Of a stretch of 64,000 bases of DNA, positions 50,229 to 62,000 are shown piece after piece. The stretch covers positions 124,001 to 188,000 of the forward strand of contig JAEUWP010000120.1 of NCBI GenBank assembly GCA_018524725.1, written 5' to 3'. Below the pieces are notes generated by a model, which searched no databases, was not told the DNA's origin, and worked only from the letters and a program-made list of their open reading frames with translations. The position numbers and the translations under genes are program-made. The DNA comes from Podaxis mareebaensis. Its lineage: Eukaryota > Basidiomycota > Agaricomycetes > Agaricales > Agaricaceae. Position 1 is the stretch's first letter; every line of letters starts with the position of its first letter.

Positions 50229-50779
50229 TGTTAGGTTGGTCCTTATCACCGGTTGCCTAAGCTTTGCTAGGGGGCAGCTATCTCACTAGATGGTTCGCAG
50301 AGGCGCTAGGATCTAGCAAGAAGGATCACGATAAGAAGGTGGCGAGGCAAGTGTCCAGTTAAGTACACTCAGGAGGTCGAACGTCTATAAGTCGAGAGTA
50401 TGACCAATAGAACATTTACTACCACACTGATCGTGAGCTAACATCAATCCAGAGATAAAGCGAGAGCAATATTCTGAGATTTAAGAGAATATAGGAAGCT
50501 TGCGCTTCCAGTACATGGGTGGCTATTTAAGCTTTACTTCTAAGGTCCAATTCTGGTAACTATGACGAAGTAATGCTAAGAGTCCGAGAGTCAAATAGAA
50601 GCATAACTACAGAGCGGGGCAAGACAAGAATAGAACAAGACAAGAATAGAAACAGAGACAGAAAAGGAAACTAACTAGCTAAGGAAATTGTACAAGATAG
50701 AGTTCAGGTGGAATACAGGAATACAAGGCGAAGTGTCTGTAGCAAGATAGAAAAGGAGCTATTTACTGGTTATATTACA
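50229..50779 (-). repeat. LTR copy A (CpG-rich)
   Basis: About 551 bp. On the minus strand it begins TGTAATA and ends CTAACA, the TG..CA form of an LTR. It is the same family as copies B and C at 57.0-58.1 kb. It keeps CG dinucleotides (for example 50342-50344, GGCGAGG) where B and C have TG. Confidence 0.85.
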
Positions 50780-51737
50780 AGTCCATATCGGGGTGAAGGC
50801 GTCTGTTAGAAGAGTCGGATGAGTAGGAGTCGGGAGACGAGGCGGAACTGGGAATAGGGAAGTTGCCAGTTGAAGGCAACGAGTCAGGAGAATCTTCATG
50901 GAGGAAGATGAGGCTGCGGTGTGGGGACAATGACGATGATGATGATATATCACCAGTGACGTATGGCGGTGGATATGGAGGAGGATCACTGATGGGTTCT
51001 ACTGGGTTTGACTCGTCGATACCTGGAACGTTGGAGTCAACACTGCGGAGGGGCGGAAGCTGAGTACGACAGGGAGGGATGGCCGGAGGTTCGTCGGAGT
51101 TAGGATCAACATGGTAGACTTCTACTTCTCGAAAGTAGAATCCGTGGGTGACTTCGTACTTGATGATGTGCAGGACCACTTCGGGTGGATACATCATGTA
51201 GGGGTGAAGGAATACAATGGGTTCTCCAGTGTAAGGGATCATCTTCCAACTGTGGGCCCAGGTGGAGTCAAAGTTGTTATGGATCGTTTGAACGTATAAC
51301 CCATCGGGATCGAAGATGTGAGTGAAGGGAGCGTTCTCCCAAGCGATGCGTAATATCTCTGTCATCATGTGGTCAGTTTCATAGAAGAGTGGTCCAGGCG
51401 TTGGCCAGTCTTCAGAGAATAAGGAGGCATGGCCAGGGAGGCAACAATTGGTGAAAGCTTCATTGCAGTAGCGAGTTGAGTCTTCAGTTGGTATACCTGT
51501 ATCTTGAGTGGTAGAGCGAGAGGCGTTTGGGAGTCCAAGTTCATGGACTAATGCGTGATAGATGATATTGTGGCAGGAGGTACCAGGCTGGTTCATAACA
51601 TACATAGGAAAACCGCCAACAAGCAAGTAGGGAGAAACAGGGTCCGTTAGATCTTTAACAAAGTTTAGATTATGGTTAATAATAGATTGATGGCTAGTGG
51701 ACAAAGTCGTGCGTGATAAAATTGGACTGGAGTTCAC
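50775..51737 (-). CDS. 320-codon open frame next to LTR A, unknown function
   Basis: A long open frame with no recognised domain. The first codon in frame is GTG; the first ATG is at MYVMNQPGTS, about 44 codons in. The N-terminal two thirds have globular text (CHNIIYHALVHELGLPNAS, HMMTEILRIAWENAPFTHIF, WKMIPYTGEPIVFLHPYMM). The C-terminal third is Pro/Ser-rich and acidic, ending MDL. The stop codon overlaps the LTR end. A decayed copy lies next to LTR C (58139-58560), so the frame belongs to the LTR family and not to the host. It could be an envelope- or accessory-like ORF, or a gag; nothing in the sequence decides this. Confidence 0.6.
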   Translation of the reverse strand: MNSSPILSRTTLSTSHQSIINHNLNFVKDLTDPVSPYLLVGGFPMYVMNQPGTSCHNIIYHALVHELGLPNASRSTTQDTGIPTEDSTRYCNEAFTNCCLPGHASLFSEDWPTPGPLFYETDHMMTEILRIAWENAPFTHIFDPDGLYVQTIHNNFDSTWAHSWKMIPYTGEPIVFLHPYMMYPPEVVLHIIKYEVTHGFYFREVEVYHVDPNSDEPPAIPPCRTQLPPLRSVDSNVPGIDESNPVEPISDPPPYPPPYVTGDISSSSSLSPHRSLIFLHEDSPDSLPSTGNFPIPSSASSPDSYSSDSSNRRLHPDMDL

Positions 51738-51890
51738 ACAGAAAGATGAGTTTCATCAGTATCTACTACAGAGGGGAAAGCACCACATTGCATACCTGGA
51801 GTTCACTACACAGAAAGATGAACTCCAGAATACAGGAAAATTTTGTAAGTACCATCTAATAATTTAGTCCTATTTACCTAAGTCTTCTGC
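51738..51890. repeat. Short direct repeat between the 320-codon frame and the Copia remnant
   Basis: Two copies of a block with GGAGTTCAC and ACACAGAAAGATGA occur at about 51730-51752 and 51801-51826. Probably the 5' junction of the younger insertion. Confidence 0.5.
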
Positions 51891-51911
51891 TCAATTCATT
51901 CCCCCTGAAGC

Positions 51912-52130
51912 CTATGTGATACAATTGCAAATACATGATGATGTTGAGCTGTCCCCCCTTGACACTCCCACTTGGTGAGACAGTGAAAGGATGCCCAGGC
52001 CATCATGAAAACAAATGAGCACTACACAAGGAACTTGCTTTGTGAAAATATCAGCCAATATGTCCTTTGTTGACATGCATTTCCATGTACAGGATTGTTG
52101 CATATTTTGTTGTATGTAAACAAGTGACAA
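51912..52130 (-). pseudogene. Copia RNase H fragment (first)
   Basis: The text STKDILADIFTKQVPC is the end of a Ty1/Copia pol (RNase H, LADIFTKxL motif). The sequence is CpG-depleted. Only the last about 70 codons remain. Confidence 0.78.
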
Positions 52131-52392
52131 GCAATCAGAGTAATCTGAAAAATAGAAATATTCTGATCAAAAGTCCATAGTCTACATGGCAATGTTGGGT
52201 ATACTATCTACTCACCTCAGTCTTCATAGGAATGAAACTGAGGTGTTACAGAAGGTCAGTACATGGCTATTCTAGACTACACTTATGTAATAATTGTAAT
52301 GTTGCAAAGGAAGTAGTAAACAAAGTAAATAAGGAAGGAAATTTGTCCATTATAAGTCCATTCCACAACACCCCTCTTGGCAAACAATCTGT

Positions 52393-52576
52393 TTATCCAT
52401 GAACTCCCAATCCCTCTCTGAACCTGACAAATTTCATGGTGCCAAGGGGCTTAGTGAATACATCTGCAAGTTGGTTTGCTGAGGGTATGTGGTCAACTGA
52501 GATATCATTGTGTTCATAGTGATCACAGATGAATCTGAACCTTGTTTCAATATGCTTCATTGTTATGACCTTCATA
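52393..52576 (-). pseudogene. Copia RNase H fragment (second)
   Basis: Reads MKHIETRFRFICDHYEHNDI followed by SVDHIPSANQLADVFTKPLG, a classic Copia pol end. It is cut at 52576 by the LTR at 52577, so the chromovirus inserted into this Copia element. Confidence 0.82.
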
Positions 52577-52817
52577 TGAACTCAGGTTGCAACTAGGCAA
52601 AGACCTGAGGATGAGCAAAGGAGAAAGAACTAGTTGGTAAAGCATAGGGAATACAGGTGTACTACCTAGGGTTTATATACTGCAAGGGGGAAGGCTAAGA
52701 ATAGATAAAACAAGGAGATAAGTGGATGACTAAGGTGATCTGTAAGAAAGAGCTGAAACACAAGGTGAAATAGTAGGCTGAGTAAGTATATGCTAAATAT
52801 AGATAAAACCATAACAT
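52577..52817 (-). repeat. 3' LTR of the chromovirus (proposed)
   Basis: On the minus strand it begins TGTTATGG just after a purine-rich tract (AAGAGGAGGG, 52818-52830) and ends GAGTTCA against the Copia fragment. The TG..CA ends and the polypurine tract support an LTR of about 241 bp. The partner 5' LTR is not in the window. Confidence 0.65.
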
Positions 52818-52839
52818 CACCCTCCTCTTAAGGTATCAT

Positions 52840-53865
52840 GACTATATGAAACTACTGTAAAAGTCTATGTAAGTTACAACATACTGGGAAGGTAAAATGA
52901 GCTAGAAAGGCTTGAGCTTCTTTGAGTATTGGGGGTTCATGTAGTCAATGAGTGACTTTGTGAGCAACATCCTTCTTGTTGGGGCTAATGAAAAACTAGT
53001 TCATGGCCTTCTTCTAAGCAGTGAAGAATGGGGCATAGTCAGGGCCTCCACTGTATATAGAGATTATGGTGCCTTGGTAGGTGACTCCAGTGTTGCTGTG
53101 CTTCTTGATTACCACCTGTAATATTTGCTTCCAATATTCTTCATCTTCTTTGCCATGTCTCTTTAAGGTCTTGAATAAAATGGGGGGTATACATCTCTCA
53201 ACTGCTGTGGGACCAGTGCATTTAGGAGTGAGGAAGGTGATAAGGTATTGGACTTTGTCCTTGATGGTAGGAGTGGGGTTTTCTTCTTTGTCAGAGCTGA
53301 TGTCTATCAGGGGTTGTCAGCATGTAGCAGGTCAGGTTAGCAGGTATTTATCATGAGAGAATGGATCTTTCCCTTGAGTAGCTGCTATGAGGCAGGCTAT
53401 GAAGTTCTCCTTTTCTTTGTCATCAGATAAAGGGAGTTTAGTCAATTTTTTGGCTATCATGACAAGGATGCCAGTAAACCTATCATCTATGCCAAAGGTA
53501 AGGAAGTCATTGGTGTCATGGAGAATGATGTGGACATGTTGGTTCATCTGGTTTGCTCTTCCTGAGTCTCTAGCTGACTTCTGTACTTATAGGATGACTA
53601 TTTGGACTACTTGGTTAAATAGCTGGATAGCCTCTTGTATATCTTTGTATACTCATTGAAGGTGGATAATGTCTCATATAAGCTGCATATGCTTTTTGTA
53701 TTACTTGATAGGGTTGTTATCATTGAGCTGTTCAATGTTGGCAAGGATGGTGTTGAGTTGAGTGAGAGGGGTAGGAGGAGTGAAGGTCTAGTTGGATTGG
53801 TCTGTATCCATAGTTGGAGTGGTTGTGTTGATTTGGAGTGTTGCTAGTGCTGCTGCTATAGCCAT
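52840..53865 (-). pseudogene. Degenerate extra ORF between chromovirus pol and the 3' LTR
   Basis: The frame starts MAIAAALATLQINTTTP at 53865, overlapping the last codons of pol, and runs left with several stops (most TGA/TAG/TAA). Clean stretches include DNDFLTFGIDDRFTGILVMI-like text, KKLTKLPLSDDKEKENFIAC and DKVQYLITFLTPKC. It could be a displaced gag or an additional ORF; I do not recognise a domain. Almost no CpG remains. Confidence 0.5.
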
Positions 53866-54636
53866 TGATTACTCCCCCTCTTTATAGGTTTTGCTCTAGG
53901 AAACCTTTGGAGATAATCCTGTAACACCTCCTGAGCATTCTGTAATGTTGATTCAGCTATCCATGTGTCATGCTCATTGCTATATCCCTTCCAGTGTACC
54001 AAGTACTGCATTTCTCAGCCCTTTCTGTAATATCCATGGATTTCTTCTACCTCATACTCCTCTTTTCCATTAATGAGCTCTAGTTGCAGTGGTGGGTCAG
54101 CTTGCTGATTAATGGATTTTGGCAGTCAGTATGGCATTAGTAATACTTCATTGAACATGTCATGTATTATCCATTCTTCTGGTAACTCCAATTGGTATGC
54201 TCTGGATCCCACTTTCTTGAGTACCTTGAATAGTCCATAGCATTTGTGATCAAGTTTCTCCGTTGGTCTGTTTGTTGTTATATTGGTCTCTTCAGGCCAT
54301 ACTTGAGTTCCCTCTTTGTAATCCCTTCCAGCTATTCTTCTTTTATCATAGTATTTTGTCATGTTCTGCCTCTTGCCTTCTAATATCTCCCTAGCCTTCT
54401 CTTGGCATACTGTAAGTTTCTTGATGAACTCTATGATTGATGGGGTTGGTGAATCAGTGGTGATTATTCCTTTCCAAGGGTGTTGTCTGTAGTTAAGGAA
54501 AAATAGGGTTTCTCCTGTACTGCTGTGTACTTTGTCATTGTACTGGAATTCTGCTGCTGGTAGCCAGTTTGCCAAGTCATCTTGGGAGTAGTCAATATAT
54601 GCTTGTAGGAAGGTTTCAACCTCCTGATTGGTTGAT

Positions 54637-54667
<31 letters not shown>

Positions 54668-57030
54668 GGGGGTGATAGGCATTGGAGTCCTCATTCAATG
54701 CCTATAGCCTTGCACAGATCTTGCATAAGTGCTGATGTGAATTGTAGTCCTCTATCACTAATGATCTTTTGTAGGATGCCATGGAGTTTCCAGATATGAT
54801 CTCTATAGATTCTTGCTAGGCCCATAGAGTCCAGGTTGGTGTTTGTCACAATTAGGCATATCATATTGGTGAATCTGTCCACAATGACTAAGATAGCATC
54901 TGCTCCATTTGACTCTGGGAGTAGTCTGATTATGTTAATGCTAATTTCTTGCTATGATTTGTTGGGTATTTCAAGGGGATGTGGTGGTGCAGTCTTTTTC
55001 TGCTATATCACCTTGTTCCTCTGGCAGCTATCACATCTCTATATGAAGTTCTTGACATCAGTTTTCATTGATAGCCAATAATATGTCCTCTTGATGAGTT
55101 TGAGTATCCTGTGCATTCCTGGGTGTCCAATATCAGATGGGTTATAGTGTTCCATTAGGATCTTGCTTTATAGCTCCTTGTTGTTCAGGACATAGATCTT
55201 TCTGTCTCAGTATACAATCCCTTCTTATTCCCATGTCCTTTCAGGTTCCTCCTTTAGCCACTTGTTGATTGTTGTCTCCTTTCTGCCTTTCCTAATACCT
55301 CCCAGTATCCTTTTATTTCCTTTGACTTTGAATAACCCTCTTCTTAAGATGACTTCTTTGGCAATTGGTTCTTCCTGTTGTATTCATTATTGGAATAGTG
55401 CATCCTTGAGGACTATGACCTCCCTCTTCTCCTCCTTCTCATTGAAGTGCATGATCCATGAGAGGATGTCAGCTTTAGTGTTTGTTTTTCTGGGTATGTG
55501 TTTCAGGATGAAATCATACTCCTAAAGTTTTAGGTACCATCACATCTGCCTTGTGTTGATTCATTGGAGGGTTCAGAAGTATTCCAGGTTTTTGTGGTCT
55601 GTCCAGATCTCAAATGTTTCCCTTGCTTCAAGTAGGTATTGTTGCTAAACTTTTAGTGCTTCAATAATTGCAAGGAGTTCTCTGTTGTAGATCTCATAGT
55701 TGTGTTCTGCAGGTGATAGTGACTGGGATAGGAATGCAATGGGGTGCCATTTGCTGTTCTGCTCCTGTGATAATATTCCTCCAATACTGTACTTGGATGC
55801 ATCCACTTCCATTCTGAACTTCCTGTCATCTTGAGGGAGTGCTAATACTAGTTCTTCTGTAATACACTTCTTCAGCTTGTTGAATGCCCTCTGCTGGGTT
55901 TCTTCCCATTCTCATGGTTGGCTCCCTTTTAGCTTATGTAATGCTCTTGCAATGTCACTGAATCCCTTGATAAATCATTGGTAGAAGTTTGTGAATCCTA
56001 GGAAGCTTTCAAAATCCTTGACTGTGGTTGGGGTAGGCCAATTCTTGACAGCTGCAATTTTTTCTTCTTCCATCTTAATCTTTCCATCTCCTATCACCAC
56101 TCCAAGTATGGATACTTCTTTCATAGTGAATATGCACTTCAATCTCTTGAAATATAGTTTGTGCTTATCTGCTATCTTGAGGAATTGTATCATTTGTTCT
56201 TCTAGTTCCTATTGTATTCTGCCCAGTATGATGAAGTCATCCATGTAGTTGACTAGTATGCCTTCTTGTAGTAGTTTCCAAAAAACTGTATTCATCATTC
56301 TCTGGAATGTTTCTGGCAAGTTGTATAGCCCAAAAAATATGACTATGGCTTCAAATAGTCCTTCATTTGTCAAGAATGCTGCCTTCCACTTGTCACCCTC
56401 CTTGATATGCATGTTGTTGTATCCCCATATAATATCCAGTTTGTTGAAGTATTTGACATCCTTTAGCTTGTCAATGATCTCTCCAATCAGCAGTAATGGG
56501 GTCTTGTCTTTGACTGTGACACTATTGAGTTTCTGATAGTCTTGTACCAGTTATTTGGATCTGTCTTTCTTTGGGATGAAGAAGCAGAATGAGACATAGG
56601 GGGATTTTGATGGTTGTATCTGTCTAGATATGAGGTTCTCTTTAATGAACTTGTGGAGTTCTTCTTTCTCTTTGACTGTCATGGATACACCTTTGCTGGT
56701 AGCTCTTGTGGGCTTTCTTCCATTAAGTTGATCTTGTAGTCCTATTCTATGTGTTCTGGTAGCCTGTCAAAGTTCTGTTTGTTGAACAGATGTATGTATT
56801 CCCTGATGTAATCTGGTAAGTCTGTCTCATTCATTTTGTCTGGTACCTTTTTCTCTTGCACTTGTGTTCCATTCCTTCATAGTTTTAGTAAGTCAATGGT
56901 TTCATGCTTGATCTTGCACTTGGATGGTCATCTTGTAAACCTAACCTGTCCATTGTTCCAGTCAATCTCTAGGTTGTGTTTTGCTAACCAGTCATGTCTC
57001 AAGAATATGTCTGCTGAGTCAATATGTGAG
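53866..57030 (-). mobile_element. Ty3/Gypsy chromovirus pol, degenerate, truncated at the 5' side
   Basis: From right to left on the minus strand: the end of the protease (DIFLRHDWLAKHNLEIDW), RT with the YMDD motif (NYMDDFIILG), RNase H (ASKYSIGGILSQEQNSKWHP), integrase (ISDRGLQFTS, YHPQTDR) and a chromodomain (QYLVHWKGYSNEHDTWIAES). The protein text is clear but crossed by many stops (for example after KLN, at FYQ and in the chromodomain). The right end is cut at 57031 by LTR B. The sequence is almost CpG-free. Confidence 0.9.
54637..54668. repeat. (TCTG)8 microsatellite inside integrase
   Basis: Eight perfect TCTG units. On the pol strand they extend the conserved HPQTDGQ motif into repeated Gln-Thr-Asp-Arg. 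Confidence 0.95.
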
Positions 57031-57587
57031 TGTTAGGGTGGTCCTTATCACCAGTCACCTATGCATAAGCTAAGGGGCAGCTATCTCAGCAAATGGTTCA
57101 CAAGTTCTAGGATTTACTGAGAAGGATGATGGTAAGAAGGTGGTGAGGCAAGTGTCCAGTTAAGCACACTTAGAGGTTGTACTTCTATCAATCAAGAATG
57201 TGACTAATAGAGAGTTTACTACCACACTGATCATCAACTAACATCAATCACAAGGGTATGAAAAATATGGATGTGATTTGAGAATATTAGAAGCTTGTGC
57301 TTCCAGTACAAGAGTGGCTATTTAAGTGCTATATCTAGAGTCCTAATCAGGAACTATAATAGCATAGTACTAAGTCCAATAGTCAATCAGAGACACATAA
57401 CTATAGAGTGGAGATGAGATAAGAATAGAACTAGACTAAGAGACAGAAATAGATCAAGTCCAAAAATAGTACAAGATAAGTCATTGAGAGGGGATCAGAG
57501 AAATAGGGAGAAAGAGAGAGACAAGAGAGTAATACTAAAAGATGTAGTCTATACATTCTGATTAATAGACAGAAGGCATATACTATA
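57031..57587 (-). repeat. LTR copy B (CpG-depleted)
   Basis: Same family as LTR A: AGGGTGGTCCTTATCACC and AGTGTCCAGTTAAGCAC blocks. TG appears where A has CG (57141-57146, TGGTGA). It interrupts the chromovirus protease region. Confidence 0.87.
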
Positions 57588-57589
57588 AG

Positions 57590-58136
57590 TGTTAGGGTAG
57601 TCCTTATAACTAGTCACCTAAGCTTAAGCTAGGGGGTGGCTATCTCAGTAGATGGTTCACAAGCACTAGGATCTACCAAGAAGGATGATGGTAAGTAGGT
57701 GGTGAGGCAAGTGTCCAATTAAGCACATTTAGAGGTCAAACTTCTATTAGTTGAGAATATGACCAATAGAGAGTTTTCTACCACACTAATTTTCAACTAA
57801 TGTCAATTGTAAGAGTGAGAAGCACAGATACAATTTGAAAGTAAGAATATTGGAAGCTTGTGCTTCCAGTACATGGGCAGCTATTTAAGCTCTACACCTG
57901 AGGTCCTAATCAGGAGGCTATGATGATGTAGTGCTAAGTCTAATAGTCAATCAGAAACACATAACTATGGAGCAGAGATGAGATGAAAATAGAAACAGAC
58001 TAAAGACTAGAAATATACTGAGTCTAAGAATAGTTCAAGACAAGTTATAAGAAAGTAGCAAGAGGAGATAGAAATAGAGAATAGTACTAGAGATAAGTCC
58101 ATACATCCTGATCAGTAGACAAGGGTTTATACTACA
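57590..58136 (-). repeat. LTR copy C (CpG-depleted)
   Basis: Next to B with only two bases between, in the same orientation. It is followed on the right by the decayed copy of the 320-codon frame, as LTR A is by the intact one. B and C therefore look like recombined LTRs of one element, or two stacked insertions. Confidence 0.87.
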
Positions 58137-58138
58137 AG

Positions 58139-58560
58139 TCTAAGTCCAGATGAAGTTGTCTGTTAGAGGAGTTAGAAGTAATTGAGGTAGGGATGAGGTG
58201 GAAGAGGGAACTGTGAAGTTCCTGATGAGTGGAGAGTCAGAAGAGTCTGACTCAACCATAGGGCTATAGTGCAGTAACTGCAATAATGAGGATAATGAGG
58301 AGGCATCTCCAGTGATGTAGGGAGGCAGGTAAGGAGGAGGTGGAGGTGGAGTGATAGCTGGTTCTTTGGGAGGGGACTCATCAATGCTGGGGACATTGGA
58401 GTTAATGCTAAAGAGTAGAGGAAGCTGGATATGCTACAGAGGAATAGAGGGTGGATCCTCAGAGTTAAGATCAATGTGATAGACTTCTACTTCTCAGAAG
58501 TAGAGGCCATGGGTGACTTTATATTTGATAATATAAGGGATGACTTCCAGCAGGTACATC
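58139..58560 (-). pseudogene. Decayed 3' part of the 320-codon frame, cut by the LINE
   Basis: Aligns with 50780-51200 of the intact copy. For example, ACTCATCAATG here corresponds to ACTCGTCGATA there (near 51012). The open frame is lost. The alignment ends at TACATC, directly against the LINE poly-T at 58561. Confidence 0.85.
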
Positions 58561-59022
58561 TTTTTTTTTTTTTTTTTTTTTTAAATCAACATTTATTGCA
58601 ATAGACTAGCTACTACAAACGGGTGCGCGATAGCAGTCCCAAGGGCCGAAACCTACAGACAAGAGAAAATAGAGAGAAACGAAAGAGAAAAGGAAAAAGT
58701 GAGGGAGCTATTGAGAGACAACCAACACGAGATATAGTGTACAGCAAATCAAACTGAGAGAGAGAAAAGAGATGAAGATGAAGAGATGAGGGGGAGATGG
58801 AGCTAGCTAGAGGCAAGCACAACTAAGATAGATAAAGGAAGAGACCCCTTAGTGAACGTCAGGAGCACCATGTAATGTCAGCCTCTCTCGTCGAGTAAGC
58901 CGTCGAGTGTTGTAGTCCTCAAAGGTGATTGGTCCTTGTATCTGGTCAGCGAAGGAAAAGGCTGCCAGGTTTTCACGGAGGAACGAGATGAGCCAATGGA
59001 TATTTGTATGAATACCATATGG

Positions 59023-62000
59023 TCAGTGATAGAGGGGACAGTGATGGATAATGTGGTCCTGCATCTCGAGTTCCTCGCCGCATGGGCAGGAGGTGATGTA
59101 GCGCCCTGGGAAGAAATGCTGTCTGAAGGCACCAATAGGTGTGTGATCAGTTACACAGTGGGTGAAGCACACACATAAGTTTGGGTCGGTGCCAAGGCCT
59201 GAAGAGAGCCATGTGCCGCCATTGGTGTACTTGGGTTCCAAGGGTTGGTCCGCAGAGTTGGTAAGGGGAAGCCAATTATGGCCTCGATGTTTGGGAACGT
59301 TCATCTTCTGCCTCCAGAGAGTGAGACATTTGGTAGTGTAGTGGTTATGAACATATCCAAGGGAGGTGCAGATGGGGAACCATGGGTTGTTAGGAATGCG
59401 CAACGACTTGGCAAGGTTGTGCGCTTGGAAGTGTACCGACCATTTTTCGGAGGAAGGGACTGACCAGAAGTGGATATTGTTGAGGGGAGAGGAGGACAAC
59501 CACTCTCGGAGAAGAGGGATGATAGCTAGAGCATCCTTATGAGCACTGTGGGGGCCATAATTAAAAAGTAGTTTGGCAGAGGAAATAGAATCAGTGAAAA
59601 AGCAGATAGAAGAGCAACTATGAGAGATAGCGAGAGAAATAGAGGAAAAGAGACCAAGATGGATTGCATATGATTCGGAGTCAGAGGAAAGCACTTCACC
59701 ACAGGGGCAAACAGAGGAAGAAAGAATATCAGATGCAGAAGAGCTGAAGACTAAATATGCAGAGGTGGCGGAGAGCCATGGATCGAGAGGGACAGAACCA
59801 TCAGAAGAAGCTACTAATGAAACTGGAGAGGAGAATAAGGAATCTCTAGCTACATTGAGAGACTGAATGTATCTAGCTTTTACATTATTATCAATGGGGG
59901 TGGGACATTGATGAAAATGAATTTGAGAATCAAAGTGATCAACAAGACACTGACCAGGCTTGGCACTAGGATGTAGTCGGTTGAACCGGTCCGAGACTAA
60001 TTGGGTGTCAGACACAAAGTCTAATGCCATGGACCTGGTTTTGGTAGAGCGTGCATCAAGAGGATCAACATCATGTGTGAGAATTTTGAGGGGGTGGGAT
60101 GGGGGGAGGGTTTGGAAGCAAAGGGAGCATCGCTTGGTGAGCTTGAAGAGATGGAGTTGGATGGGGATGAGACCAGCGATAGCCTCAACACCACCCGTGG
60201 GTGTTGTGTGGAATGCACCAGTGATCCAGAGGGCGGCTGACCATTGCATTTGCTGAAGTTGTTTGATAAGGCCTCTGTATCGGCCATTACGGTTGAACCA
60301 CAGATGGAAACCGTATATGGCTATGGGAACAACACAAGACCTATATAGAAGGCACTTATGTAAAGGTGATAAACCTTGAATGGAGTTGCCGAGGAGGCAC
60401 ATACACTTGACTGTGGAAAGTGCCTTTGTGGAGTAGTATCGGACGTGTTCTCTGAAGGAGAGCGCCCAGTCAAAGTAAAACCCCAAGTACCTGAGGTGAC
60501 GTTTGGGGATGAAGATGAGACGACCATTTGTGGGATGGTCGACAATGATATGTGGGTCGGGTTCTGCCCAGGGGCGGTTGGAAAAGTGAAAGGCCTCAGT
60601 CTTGTCATGTTCAAGAGTGAGACCCATCGAGGTTAGTAATTGTTCGCAACTAAGATATACCGAAGCAAGTAGATTACAGTTGGTGTGGAAAGAGTCTAAT
60701 TGTACTATAATGAGACCATTGTCTACAAAAGAGAGAAGTTTACACTGAGCATCATTTGAAAATTTATGGATGAATGGTGAAAGATAAAGAGCAGTAAGGA
60801 TAGGTGAAAGAGCGGAACCTTGACCTACGCCTACAGAAGCAGGGAAGGGGGGAGAAGTGTCATTGTTCCAAGAATATTTAGTGAAGCGATTGATTAAATA
60901 GTCCGAAAAGAACGAAACTATGGATGAGTTGAAACCATGTCTTCTGAGGATCTCAATTAAAAGAGAGTGGTTGATAGAAGGAAAGAATTGGGCAACATCA
61001 AAGGCAAGGACGCTCATTTTCAAGTTCTTTTTCCATCCAGTCTGGACCAAGTGAGTGACAAAAACTCCTGCATCTTCGGTGGAGCGGTGAATGATGCCCC
61101 TGAATTGTAACGGGTGTACAAGGTCAAATTGGGTAGATTCGAATTGAAGATGATTAGAGATCATCTTCTCAATAAGCTTGCCTAGGGTGTTGAGGAGGAC
61201 AATGGGTCGGAACATTTTAGGTGTGGAGTAGTGGGGTTTATTCGGTTTAGGAATAATAACCAAAGTAGACGTCTTGAAATATTCCAGCCATGTGTGGAAT
61301 TGAATACACGCAGAGGCGAAAGATGTGAAATTCGATTTAATGACATCATCAGACATGAGGAATTTGATGTGGGCCCACGTGAGATGGTCTGGGCCCAGAG
61401 CGGAAGAGTTAGCACAGGGTAAAAGAGCATCTGTAAGTTCCCTAGATGAGAAGGGGGGCCAAGATCACTCTTCTTGTTCAGGAGCAAAATTGGCTGTGTT
61501 GAGATCGACCAGTCTGTTGGATGCTGCATTGTATGTTTCATCAAGTGCCTTCCATAGGCTCTCAGGTTCGTCACATGGCTGTCCCTTGTGGAGGATGGAT
61601 TGGGATGGGGGAAGGTTTCGCTTTTTCACCCACATCATTAGGTCCCAAGGACGTCTTTTCTCCCTCGAGATTTCCAAGATCTTTGCATCAAAGAAGGCTC
61701 TCTTTGCTTTCTTGGTAGTTCGTCTGAAATTGCTCCAATTACATTTGGTACAGTGGGCATTAAAGGTGTATAGGGCATCAGAGCAGTGGTTGTTCCACCA
61801 GGGTTTTGAACAATGACAAATTTTGACTTCTACAGTATTCGCATTCCATTCTTCTGAAACTATATCAAGGATGGAAGATGCGTATTTGTTGACATCGTTA
61901 GAGGATTCAAAGTTAGGGGGAAGTGCCTTGATGCGTAAGGAGCAGTTGTACAAGAAAAGAGCTTCTTCTTCAGAGTCTCTAGGAATAGTACGTTTGACTG

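Noticed and set aside
50229..58560. Ascomycete-style RIP as the cause of decay
   Set aside because: The changes that I can align are in CG dinucleotides (CG to TG/CA); no CpA preference was seen.
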